Below, piece by piece: positions 1 to 7,875 of a stretch of 36,606 bases of DNA (the first letter of the stretch is position 1; each line of letters begins with the position of its first letter). The DNA is taken from the NCBI GenBank assembly GCA_020832005.1, contig JAFIFN010000024.1, positions 1 through 36,606 on the forward strand. The letters are read 5' to 3'. The translations under genes were made by a program, and so were the position numbers. Source of the stretch: Gammaproteobacteria bacterium (GTDB taxonomy: Bacteria > Pseudomonadota > Gammaproteobacteria > Steroidobacterales > PWYM01). The notes below the pieces were generated by a model that saw only the letters and a list, made by a program, of their open reading frames with translations, searched no databases and was not told the origin of the DNA.

Positions 1-2
1 AA

Positions 3-3000
3 GGGGGGACCCCCCCTCAGCCCGTTTTCCGCGGGCTGATCAAGCTGCCCGTGGCCTTCGCAAATTATGACCCCGCGGCCGCGGCGATGCGGGGCCAACT
101 CGCCCAGCCCGAAGCCGCTGCGCAGCCGACGGCAGACGAAGAGCCCACCGGTCGCGACCGCATGGATCCGGTGCTTCGCGAGATATTCCTGAAGGAAACG
201 CGCGGCCATATCGAGACAGTGCACGCGTTTCTGGTCGAAGCTGAAGCAGCCGTGGCACCGCTGCGCCCGAGCGAAGATCTCTATCGCGCCTGCCATACCT
301 TGCTGGGCAGCGCCAGGATGGCCGGGCTTGCAGCGGGCGAGGCACTCGCCGCACCGATGGAACAGTATGTTCGAGGCCTGATGTCGGCGGGCGCGGCCGT
401 GACGCCGGCCGGGCGTGCGGCGCTCGCGAAGGGCTGCGCCGAGATCGAACACATGATGACCGAGATCGCCGGCGAGCGCGATGTCGAGGTTGATGAACAG
501 GGGCTGCTGGCCGCCTTTGCGCAGCCCCAGGCAGAACTCGACGCCGTGGTCGCCGAGGCGCCTGAGCCCGACTCGGGGCAATGGCAGACGATCAGCGAGC
601 CGGCACCTGACGTCGCAGAGACCGAAGTCGAGCCTGCGGAGGCGCCCGCTGCCGCGCGTGCGGCAGGTGAAGATTTCGACCCCGAACTGGCCGCCATCTT
701 CAGCGAGGAGGCCGGCGAGATTCTCGAGCAGGCCGATGATCTGCTCGCGCGCTGGTCGCCGAGTCACGGGCCGGACGTCGTCGAGCTGCAGCGCCTGCTG
801 CATACGCTGAAGGGCGGCGCGCGCATGGCCGGGCTGACTTCGATGGGTGATCTGTCCCACGAGATGGAGAGTCTGCTGGAAGGCCTGGCGGCGGGACGCG
901 TCGTCCCGGGCCCGGGTTTGCCGCAGCTGTTGCAGCGCAGTGTCGATACGCTGCACTCCATGCGTGACAGCCTCGATGCCGGTCACCAGCTCAGCGTGGA
1001 TCACAAGCTGCTCGAGGCTCTTTCCGCTGCTGCCGCGGGGCGTGAGACCGAGGCCGAAGCAGCACCCGACGCAGAAGACCTGTCAGCTCAGCCGCAGGCC
1101 CCGGAAGTGTTCGATACGCCTGAAGCCTCGCCGGACACCGAAGCTGAAACGGCGCCGCCGGAAGTCGAAGTGCCTGCGGACAGTGCGCAGGAGGCCGACG
1201 AAGAGACGTTCCCGCTGTTGCTGGATGCCGCCGACGACGAACCCCTCGATGAACTGCCCGGTGAACTGTTCGCCGAAGCGCCGGATGCACGGCAGCCGGG
1301 CGCGGATGGGGCCGCGCGGCCTCGTGAAGATGAAATCGCAGACTCCATCACCGGCCTGACAGCCCTGCTCGACGAGATTGACGCCCCGGTTGTTCCGGAC
1401 GCAGACGAGGTCGCCACGGCAGACAGCGAGCTGCACGACTGGCAGACCGATGCCGCGGGTCCCGGGGATGCGGCCGATGCGCCCGTCGTCGATGAACCCG
1501 CCGAGCCGGCGGCGCCTGTGCCGCAGGACGCTGAAGTCGAACAGCCCGACGCCCCGACGAGCGCCCCCGGAGACGCGGAGCTCGAAGACTGGTTGCCAGA
1601 GGAGGCCGAGGCGTCGTCGCCGGATGCGCCGGAGTATTTCAGTGATGAGGATATGCAGGTCGATGAGGCGCCCGCGTCTGGTGATGCCGCCGATGCCCCG
1701 GAGCTGGAGATCGCCGCGCAGGCGCAGGACGCCGCCGCCGTGCCGTCTGCTGCGCCAAGGATGCGGGCCCAGGCGACCGAACGGCAGGAGTTCGCGCGAA
1801 TCGACGCAGAGCTGCTCGATGACATGCTCAACTCTGCTGGCGAGATCAGTATTTTCCACTCACGGCTGAATCGGCAGGTCGGCTCCATCGAGTTCCACCT
1901 CGGCGAGTTGTCCCAGACCGCCACGCGCATGCGTGAGCAGTTGCGCGCGCTGGAGGCCGAAACCGAGCGCCAGATCCTGCACCGACACCACGAGGACTCG
2001 ACAGGCAGCGATGATTTCGATCCGCTTGAGCTTGATCGTTATTCGACGCTGCAGCAGCTCTCGCGTGCGTTGGCAGAATCGGTGAGCGACGTCTCGAGCA
2101 TCAACGATCTGCTGCGTACCCTGTCCACGGATGCCGATACCCTGCTGGTGCAGCAGGGGCGGGTGACGCTGCAGTTGCAGGACAGCCTGATGCGCACGCG
2201 TATGGTGCCCTTCCAGCGCCATGTCACGCGCCTTGCCAGGCTGGTACGCCAGACGGCCAGCGAGACGGGCAAGCGCGCCGAGCTGGTCGTCAAGGGCGCG
2301 ACCGGCGAGCTTGACCGGCAGGTGCTGGAGCAGATGCTACCGCCACTGGAGCACCTGCTGCGCAATGCCGTGATTCATGGCATCGAGTCGCCGTCAGAGC
2401 GCCATGCCGCGCACAAGGCCGAGACCGGCGAGATCAGTGTTCATATGCGCCGTGACGGCTCCGAGGTTGTCATCGACGTGGCAGATGACGGTGCCGGCAT
2501 CAATACCCAGGCCATCCGCGCCAAGGCCATGGAGCAGGGCTTGCTCAAGCCTGGCGAGCGGCTCAGCGACGAGGCCGCCAAGGAGATGATTCTGCGGCCG
2601 GGTTTCTCGACGGCCACGCAGCTGACCCAGTCGGCCGGCCGCGGCGTGGGTATGGATGTCGTCGCCTCGCAGGTGCAGAAACTCGGTGGCAGCCTGCGGA
2701 TCGAGTCGAAGCGTGGGCAGGGCACGCGCTTCATCGTGCGCCTGCCCTACACGCTGGCCATCACCCAGGCGCTGATCGTCAAGGTTGGCGATGAAACATT
2801 CGCCTTGCCGCTGCCCACAGTCGAGGGCATTGCGCGGATCTCCCGCGATGAACTGCTTGAGCGACTCACCGAGGATGAACCGCGCTTCGAATACGCAGGT
2901 CACAGCTTCCGTCTGCAGCACCTCGGGCTGTTCGTGGGTGGCAGTCCTTCGCGGCTGCCCGAGGATGACACGGCGGTGCCGGTGATTCTGGTGCGCGCCG

Positions 3001-3590
3001 CGGAACATTCCACCGCGCTGATCACCGACGAGCTGATGGGCAGCCGCGAGATCGTCGTCAAGACGCTGGGGCCGCAGATTACCGGTATCCCGGGCGTCTC
3101 CGGCGCCACCATCCTGGGTGACGGCAGCATTGTCGTGATCCTGGACGTCGGGACGCTTGTGCGCGCCCAGCGCGACGAGTTGCTGCCCCAGCCGATGGCG
3201 CCGCAGGTGGATACGCGGCTGCTGGCCCTGGTCGTCGATGACTCGATCACCGTGCGCCGCGTGACCCAGCGCCTGCTGGAGCGCAATGGCATGCGGGTGA
3301 TGACTGCGAAGGATGGGATGGACGCGATCACCGCGCTGCAGGATGCGCGACCGGACATCATCCTCCTGGACATCGAGATGCCGCGCATGGATGGCTACCA
3401 GTTCGCCTCCCACGTACGCAATGATCCGCGCGTGGCTGATGTGCCGATCATCATGATCACCTCGCGCTCCAGCGAAAAACATCGCGCCCGGGCCATCGAG
3501 GTCGGGGTCAACGACTATCTTTCCAAGCCCTACCAGGAAAGCCAGCTGCTCAATGCCATAGCACCACTGGTCCGGCGGGACATGTCATGA
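3..3590 (+). CDS. chpA: ChpA-like hybrid chemotaxis histidine kinase (5' part missing)
   Basis: CheA-type hybrid kinase of the Pil-Chp system that controls type IV pilus twitching. The reading frame is open to the left edge, so the N-terminus probably lies outside the window; a GTG at 51 is the first possible start codon inside. Numbering from that GTG: a histidine phosphotransfer (Hpt) domain with HTLLGSARMAG (His82, codon 294-296), a second Hpt with HTLKGGARMAG (His251, codon 801-803), a long acidic Pro/Ala linker (about 320-580), a dimerisation region, a HATPase with N box LLRNAVIHG, DDGAGI and GRGVGMDVV, a CheW-like domain from about 900, and a C-terminal receiver with DD (VVDDS), phospho-acceptor Asp1107 in LLDIEMPRMDG and Lys in LSKPY. 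All catalytic motifs look intact. ChpA proteins usually have further Hpt-like domains upstream, which fits truncation by the edge. It overlaps the CheW-like gene downstream by ATGA. Confidence 0.93.
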   Translation, partial: GGTPPQPVFRGLIKLPVAFANYDPAAAAMRGQLAQPEAAAQPTADEEPTGRDRMDPVLREIFLKETRGHIETVHAFLVEAEAAVAPLRPSEDLYRACHTLLGSARMAGLAAGEALAAPMEQYVRGLMSAGAAVTPAGRAALAKGCAEIEHMMTEIAGERDVEVDEQGLLAAFAQPQAELDAVVAEAPEPDSGQWQTISEPAPDVAETEVEPAEAPAAARAAGEDFDPELAAIFSEEAGEILEQADDLLARWSPSHGPDVVELQRLLHTLKGGARMAGLTSMGDLSHEMESLLEGLAAGRVVPGPGLPQLLQRSVDTLHSMRDSLDAGHQLSVDHKLLEALSAAAAGRETEAEAAPDAEDLSAQPQAPEVFDTPEASPDTEAETAPPEVEVPADSAQEADEETFPLLLDAADDEPLDELPGELFAEAPDARQPGADGAARPREDEIADSITGLTALLDEIDAPVVPDADEVATADSELHDWQTDAAGPGDAADAPVVDEPAEPAAPVPQDAEVEQPDAPTSAPGDAELEDWLPEEAEASSPDAPEYFSDEDMQVDEAPASGDAADAPELEIAAQAQDAAAVPSAAPRMRAQATERQEFARIDAELLDDMLNSAGEISIFHSRLNRQVGSIEFHLGELSQTATRMREQLRALEAETERQILHRHHEDSTGSDDFDPLELDRYSTLQQLSRALAESVSDVSSINDLLRTLSTDADTLLVQQGRVTLQLQDSLMRTRMVPFQRHVTRLARLVRQTASETGKRAELVVKGATGELDRQVLEQMLPPLEHLLRNAVIHGIESPSERHAAHKAETGEISVHMRRDGSEVVIDVADDGAGINTQAIRAKAMEQGLLKPGERLSDEAAKEMILRPGFSTATQLTQSAGRGVGMDVVASQVQKLGGSLRIESKRGQGTRFIVRLPYTLAITQALIVKVGDETFALPLPTVEGIARISRDELLERLTEDEPRFEYAGHSFRLQHLGLFVGGSPSRLPEDDTAVPVILVRAAEHSTALITDELMGSREIVVKTLGPQITGIPGVSGATILGDGSIVVILDVGTLVRAQRDELLPQPMAPQVDTRLLALVVDDSITVRRVTQRLLERNGMRVMTAKDGMDAITALQDARPDIILLDIEMPRMDGYQFASHVRNDPRVADVPIIMITSRSSEKHRARAIEVGVNDYLSKPYQESQLLNAIAPLVRRDMS

Positions 3591-4057
3591 ACGAGGCCGT
3601 CGAGGAACTCTACAGCCTGCTGATTCCCCTGCATGAGTCACGCCTGATCGTGCCGCGCGCCTGCATCGCCGAGGTGGTCGGTTTCACGCGCCCCTCGGCG
3701 GTGCCCGAGGATGCCCCTGACTGGTTCGTCGGCACCCTCGACTGGAACGGCAGGCAGTTGCCGGTGGTGTCCTTCGAGGCGGCTGCCGGGCAGGAGGTGC
3801 CTGAAGGCTCGGGGCGCACGCGCGTGGTGGTGTTTCATGCCATGGCCGGGCAGCTGCAGCCGCCGTTCTTCGGCATGCTCACCCAGGGGTTCCCGCAGCT
3901 GGTGCGGGTCAATCCCGATGTGCTGACGCCCGACGACGAGGTGTTTGCCGCGGACGGGCCAATCATCTGTCGTATCCGCATGATCAACGAGCTGCCGCTG
4001 ATTCCGGATCTCGAGTGCCTTGAACGGATGATCCTGAGCGTCACGGCGAGCGCCTGA
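3587..4057 (+). CDS. chpC: ChpC-like CheW-domain adaptor
   Basis: Single CheW domain of 156 residues that would couple a pilus methyl-accepting chemoreceptor to the ChpA kinase in the cytoplasm. The sequence begins with a CheW-type strand (LYSLLIPLHESRLIVPR) and has the CheW-like segment DWFVGTLDWNGRQLPVVSFE. Its ATG overlaps the ChpA stop codon as ATGA at 3587-3590, so translation is coupled. Position directly behind the hybrid kinase favours ChpC over a flagellar CheW or PilI; PilI usually lies upstream of the receptor gene. The 3' end overlaps the convergent rsmE by 17 nt. Confidence 0.8.
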   Translation: MNEAVEELYSLLIPLHESRLIVPRACIAEVVGFTRPSAVPEDAPDWFVGTLDWNGRQLPVVSFEAAAGQEVPEGSGRTRVVVFHAMAGQLQPPFFGMLTQGFPQLVRVNPDVLTPDDEVFAADGPIICRIRMINELPLIPDLECLERMILSVTASA

Positions 4058-4823
4058 CCGGGGCCGTGTCCTGGTATGCCTGGGCGGCAAGATCGCCCCA
4101 GTGTCCCTGAATCAGCGCCAGTGCCACCGTCGCGGCGGTTTCCGTGCGCAGTACGCGGGGTCCAAGATGGCGCGGCTGGAAACCCGCTGCGCGCGCCTGG
4201 TTGATCTCGGCCGGGCTCAAGCCGCCCTCCGGACCGATCAGCACCGTGATGCTTTCTCCCGGTCCAGGCCCCGGATCGCTGCCCAGCGGCGCGCCATCCT
4301 CGGGCAGCAGCAGCCACCGCGATCCATCGGCCGGAAGATCGGCAAGGGCTGCATCCAGGCTCTGCGGCAGCGCGACGTCGGGCGGGCGGTTGCGCCCGCA
4401 CTGTTCGCAGGCACTGATGATCACGCCCTGCCAGTGGCGGCGTCGCTGCAGCGACTTGTCGGGGCCGAGACGTACGACACCGAACTCGGTGAGCACGGGC
4501 ACGATCTCGGTGACCCCCAGTTCGGTGGCCTTCTGGATCGCGTAATCCATGCGCTCACCGCGTGACACACCCTGCAACAGCCGCACGGCCAACGGGCTTT
4601 CGCGTTCCACTGGCCGGTGCTCGAGCACGATCAGTTGTGCGCGATCGCGGCCGATGGTTTCGATGCACGCCCGAAATTCGCCACCGGACCCATCGAACAG
4701 CGTCAGTTCGGTGCCTGGCCCCAGGCGCAGTACACGCGTAATGTAGCGCGCGCGCTGTCCGGTGATCTCCAGGGTGCATCCGAGGCTGATGACTTGATCA
4801 ATATGCAGGCGATGGGAACGCAT
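4041..4823 (-). CDS. rsmE: 16S rRNA (uracil-1498-N3)-methyltransferase RsmE
   Basis: RsmE methylates N3 of U1498 of 16S rRNA with S-adenosylmethionine; SPOUT fold. The 260-residue product shows the N-terminal PUA-like part (RYITRVLRLGPGTELTLFDG) and the family blocks QKATELGVTEIVPV, SACEQCGRN, IGPEGGLSPAEI and LGPRVLRTETAATVAL, which form the trefoil knot and cofactor site. The frame is open for 41 codons further upstream, but the ATG at 4823 gives the usual N-terminus (RSHRLHID) and normal length (E. coli RsmE is about 243 residues). It is divergent from ampD with 49 bp between the starts and convergent with chpC, overlapping it by 17 nt. Confidence 0.93.
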   Translation of the reverse strand: MRSHRLHIDQVISLGCTLEITGQRARYITRVLRLGPGTELTLFDGSGGEFRACIETIGRDRAQLIVLEHRPVERESPLAVRLLQGVSRGERMDYAIQKATELGVTEIVPVLTEFGVVRLGPDKSLQRRRHWQGVIISACEQCGRNRPPDVALPQSLDAALADLPADGSRWLLLPEDGAPLGSDPGPGPGESITVLIGPEGGLSPAEINQARAAGFQPRHLGPRVLRTETAATVALALIQGHWGDLAAQAYQDTAPVRRSP

Positions 4824-4872
4824 GGACTCGGATCGCTTGTGCTGGTGGTGACGACATCGAAGAATAGCGCGC

Positions 4873-5436
4873 ATGGATGAACAGGTGTTCAGTGTTGATG
4901 TCGGCAGCGGGCTGCTGCAGCCGGCGCGTCTGCTTGTCTCGCCCAATCACGACGAACGGCCGCCCGGTATGCGACCCGAGCTCATCGTCGTTCACGGTAT
5001 CAGCCTGCCCGAAGGGCAGTTCGGCGGTCCATGGATCGACGCCCTGTTCGCCAACAGGCTGGATGCGGCGGATCACCCGTCGTTTCGTGCGATCGCCGGC
5101 TTGAAGGTCTCCAGTCACGTGCTGATCCGGCGCGATGGTTCGGTAACGCAGTACGTCCCCTTTCATCTGCGCGCGTGGCACGCAGGTGACTCATCGTGGT
5201 GCGGACGAAGCCGCTGTAACGACTTCTCCATCGGCATCGAACTCGAGGGTGCCGACACAATCCCCTACGAGGCCGTACAATACCGCCAGCTGGCGGCGCT
5301 GGTGGACGTGCTGTGCGCCGCCTACGCCGGGCTGAGTGCGGGCAATGTCGTCGGGCATGCTGATATCGCGCCGGGTCGCAAGACCGATCCCGGCCCGGCG
5401 TTCGACTGGCAGCGCTTTCGATCATTGCTGGCATGA
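4873..5436 (+). CDS. ampD: 1,6-anhydro-N-acetylmuramyl-L-alanine amidase AmpD
   Basis: Cytoplasmic zinc amidase that removes peptides from anhydromuropeptides during cell-wall recycling and so limits AmpC-type beta-lactamase induction in species that have AmpR. The 187-residue protein is full length for the family. Zinc ligands are visible as His41 (IVVHGIS), His162 and Asp172 (GHADIAPGRKTDPGPAFDW), with the catalytic Glu in SIGIELEG and Lys170 matching the E. coli active-site Lys. There is no signal peptide, which separates it from periplasmic AmiD. ampE follows after 25 bp, the classic ampDE arrangement. No beta-lactamase or ampR gene lies in the window. Confidence 0.95.
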   Translation: MDEQVFSVDVGSGLLQPARLLVSPNHDERPPGMRPELIVVHGISLPEGQFGGPWIDALFANRLDAADHPSFRAIAGLKVSSHVLIRRDGSVTQYVPFHLRAWHAGDSSWCGRSRCNDFSIGIELEGADTIPYEAVQYRQLAALVDVLCAAYAGLSAGNVVGHADIAPGRKTDPGPAFDWQRFRSLLA

Positions 5437-5461
5437 GCGCATCGCAGAAGGGGAGACAGGC

Positions 5462-6361
5462 ATGAAACTGATTGCGCTGGTCATCGCACTTGCGCTGGAG
5501 CGCATGCTCACCCACCTTTTGCACCTGCGGGAGCTGCGCTGGTTCGACCGCTATTTCGACTGGGGGCTGGCGCAGATGCGCGACCGTCCCGCCTGGGCGG
5601 CCTGGCTGATCGGGGTGGCGGTGCTGCTCGTGCCGGTGCTGCCGGTGGTGATTATCGCGGTAAGCCTGTTGACCGCAGACATCTTCTGGGACGTGCCTTA
5701 CTTCCTGTTCGCCGTGCTGGTGCTGCTGTTCAGTCTTGGCCCGCGCGATCTCGGCGCCGAGGTGCTCGAGTACTGCGAGAGCGTCGAGGATAATCGCTTC
5801 GAGGAATCCCAGCGCATCGCCAAGGAGTTGCTTGAGACCGAGGCCCCGCGTGACCACGGCCGCCGCGAGCTGGCTGTCGAGGAGGCGGTCCTGGTCCAGG
5901 CCAACAATCGCATCTTCGGTGTCGTGTTCTTCTTCGTGGCCTTCGGGCCCATCGGTGCCTGGCTGTTTCGCATCGGTGACCTGTTCCGGCGTCGTGCAGT
6001 CTACGAGGCCGAGCGCAACCAGGCGCCTGAACGTGCCCAGCCCTACGATCGCGTGGAACAGTTGCACGGAATCCTGGCCTGGGTACCCGCGCGGCTGACC
6101 TGCCTGGGCTATGCCCTGGCAGGCAGTTTCGAAGAAGCGCTGCGCGCCTGGCGCAGCTATGGCGAGCATGTCACCGAGCAGCGGTTTTTCCACATCAACG
6201 ACGAACTGGTGGCGGCGGTCGGCCAGGCGGCACTGGCACGGCCCGCCTATGAAGAAGTCAGTACCGAGTGTGTTGCCGCCGCACTTCGCCTGGTCACGCG
6301 CACGGTGTTCATCTGGGTGACCGTGATCGCGTTGATGACGCTGTTCGGCTGGGCGGTCTAG
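5462..6361 (+). CDS. ampE: AmpE inner-membrane protein
   Basis: Integral inner-membrane protein always found beside AmpD; its biochemical role is poorly defined. The ATG at 5462 is preceded by a good ribosome binding site (aggggag) and gives 299 residues, near the 284 of E. coli. Hydrophobic segments lie at about 1-16, 45-70 and 75-92, then near residues 155-175 and at the C-terminus (VFIWVTVIALMTLFGW), consistent with a polytopic protein. The family block LLFSLGPRDLG and the early motif HLRELRWFDRY are recognisable. An upstream in-frame ATG at 5336 lies inside ampD and is not credible. Confidence 0.9.
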   Translation: MKLIALVIALALERMLTHLLHLRELRWFDRYFDWGLAQMRDRPAWAAWLIGVAVLLVPVLPVVIIAVSLLTADIFWDVPYFLFAVLVLLFSLGPRDLGAEVLEYCESVEDNRFEESQRIAKELLETEAPRDHGRRELAVEEAVLVQANNRIFGVVFFFVAFGPIGAWLFRIGDLFRRRAVYEAERNQAPERAQPYDRVEQLHGILAWVPARLTCLGYALAGSFEEALRAWRSYGEHVTEQRFFHINDELVAAVGQAALARPAYEEVSTECVAAALRLVTRTVFIWVTVIALMTLFGWAV

Positions 6362-6395
6362 CCTGCCCCTCAGGCCTGGTGCAGGTCCGGCTGCT

Positions 6396-6953
6396 TCAGC
6401 CGGTCTGCTTGCCACGCTTCCAGAGCACTTCGGTGCCCTGCTCATGGCGTGCCAGCACGCGGGCGATCACGAACAGCAGATCCGACAAGCGGTTGAGGTA
6501 ACGCAGCCCCTCGGGATTGACCTCTTCCTGGTGCGCCAGTGACCAGACGCGTCGCTCGGCCCTGCGGCAGACAGTGCGCGCGAGGTGGCAGGCTGCCGCC
6601 GCCGGGCCGCCGCCGGGCAGTATGAAGTCCTTGAGTGGCGGCAGATCCTCGTTGAAACCATCCAGCGCCTGTTCGAGGCGCTCGACGAACTCCGCCTTGA
6701 TGGCCACATAGCCGGGTATGCAAAGCTCGCCGCCAAGATCGAACAGGTCGTGCTGCACCTCGGTGAGGCACTCGCGCACCGCCTGCGGAACATCACTGAC
6801 GGCCAGCACCATGCCGATGGCACTGTTGGCCTCGTCGACGGTGCCGTAGGCTTCCACGCGCCGGTGATCCTTGGCAATGCGATTGCCATCTCCCAGCCCG
6901 GTCGTGCCGTCATCGCCGGTCCGGGTATAGATCTTCGTCAGTCGATTGCCCAT
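6396..6953 (-). CDS. pduO: PduO-type ATP:cob(I)alamin adenosyltransferase
   Basis: Transfers the adenosyl group of ATP to cob(I)alamin, making adenosylcobalamin. The 185-residue protein starts with the diagnostic ATP-binding block KIYTRTGDDGTTGLGDGNRI and continues with VEAYGTVDEANSAIG; the C-terminal half has CRRAERRVWSL and LRYLNRLSDLLFVIARV, all typical of the PduO/MMAB family rather than CobA/BtuR. The ATG at 6953 is the natural start. It is a single gene, divergent from the IMPase-family gene with 153 bp between. It is relevant because adenosylcobalamin would be the natural chromophore for the CarH-like protein at 25234-26283. Confidence 0.93.
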   Translation of the reverse strand: MGNRLTKIYTRTGDDGTTGLGDGNRIAKDHRRVEAYGTVDEANSAIGMVLAVSDVPQAVRECLTEVQHDLFDLGGELCIPGYVAIKAEFVERLEQALDGFNEDLPPLKDFILPGGGPAAAACHLARTVCRRAERRVWSLAHQEEVNPEGLRYLNRLSDLLFVIARVLARHEQGTEVLWKRGKQTG

Positions 6954-7106
6954 TACGCATCCACAAGATCGCGCGTTCGCGCAGAATATGCTGCTGGCAA
7001 TCCGGTGTGCTTGTCAGGATCATAGCGCCAGCGACCCACGAGGCTAGTGCCTCGCGGCCGTTCGCACAAGTGGCTCAACACCGGTCCACTTGCCACTGGA
7101 GCGCCC

Positions 7107-7868
7107 ATGACACAGCAGAAATTTCTCGATGTCGCCCTCGAGGCAGCCACCGCCGCGGCAGGGATCATCCGCCACTACTATCGGGCGGGTGCAGCCGTCA
7201 GCCACAAGGCGGACACCACGCCCGTGACCCAGGCCGATATCGAGTCCGAGCAGGCGATACGTGGGCTCATCGAGGCGGCATTTCCCGAGCACGGATTCTA
7301 CGGTGAGGAAACAGGCCAGGCCGGGCTTGATGCCGAGTACCTGTGGCTGGTCGATCCGATTGACGGCACGAAGGCCTTCGTGCGCGGCTATCCGTTTTTC
7401 TCCACGCAGATCGCGCTGATGCATCGCGGCGAGCTGGTGCTTGGCGTCTCCAGCGCGCCCGAATTCGACGAAGTTATATGGGCGCAACAGGGACGGGGCG
7501 CCTGGCAGGGCGAGCAGCGCCTGAAGGTGTCGAAGATCGACACGCTGGAAGCGTGTGCGCTGTCGGCAGGCAATCTGAAGACGCTGGCCGGCAGCCCGCA
7601 GTGGACGCGCTATGGTCGGCTGGTGGCACGCGTCAACCGCATTCGCGGCTATGGTGATTTCTACCACTATCATCTGCTCGCACGCGGCAGCATCGATGCC
7701 GTCATCGAATCCGACGTCAATATCCTGGATATCGCCGCGCTGGCGGTGATCGTCGCCGAAGCGGGCGGACGATTCACGCAACTGGATGGCGGTCGGGTCG
7801 GGCTGGAAACCACCAGCGTGCTGGCCAGCAACGCCCAGCTGCACGGCGCGCTGCTGGACGCCCTGTAA
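7107..7868 (+). CDS. Inositol-monophosphatase-family phosphatase (HisN/SuhB/CysQ type)
   Basis: Magnesium-dependent phosphomonoesterase of the IMPase superfamily, cytoplasmic. In the 253-residue protein the metal-binding motifs are complete: GEET at 66-69, WLVDPIDGTKAF with Asp83, Asp86 and Gly-Thr 87-88, and the C-terminal DIAALAVIVAEAGG. The FVRGYPFFSTQIALMHRGE stretch resembles the bacterial histidinol-phosphatase (HisN) branch more than SuhB or CysQ, but substrate cannot be read from motifs alone. The start at 7107 is chosen because ctggag stands a few bases upstream; an in-frame ATG 60 nt earlier has no such site. The gene converges on the propeller/amidohydrolase gene with 7 bp between stops. 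Confidence 0.85.
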   Translation: MTQQKFLDVALEAATAAAGIIRHYYRAGAAVSHKADTTPVTQADIESEQAIRGLIEAAFPEHGFYGEETGQAGLDAEYLWLVDPIDGTKAFVRGYPFFSTQIALMHRGELVLGVSSAPEFDEVIWAQQGRGAWQGEQRLKVSKIDTLEACALSAGNLKTLAGSPQWTRYGRLVARVNRIRGYGDFYHYHLLARGSIDAVIESDVNILDIAALAVIVAEAGGRFTQLDGGRVGLETTSVLASNAQLHGALLDAL

Positions 7869-7875
7869 GCCCGGC

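Noticed and set aside
1-16. G-run followed by C-run at the left edge
   Set aside because: It may be coding (Gly-Gly-Thr-Pro-Pro) or a sequence-end artefact; with no upstream sequence nothing can be concluded.
2394-3482. Long minus-strand frame (362 codons) opposite the ChpA kinase and receiver region
   Set aside because: It is antisense to well-conserved kinase motifs, is rich in His/Arg/Asp as expected for a high-GC shadow, and shows no recognisable domain.
4858-4872. Possible -10 box (AAGAAT) giving a leaderless ampD transcript
   Set aside because: Only four of six bases fit and there is no -35 box; unlike dusB and recQ the match is too weak to call.
6387-6403. Seven-base hairpin near the end of pduO
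   Set aside because: The stem is short, has no T-run and lies inside the coding end, so terminator function is not supported.
5000-6445. Minus-strand frame of 481 codons opposite ampD and ampE
   Set aside because: Both plus-strand genes are certain; the antisense translation is of biased composition with no motif.
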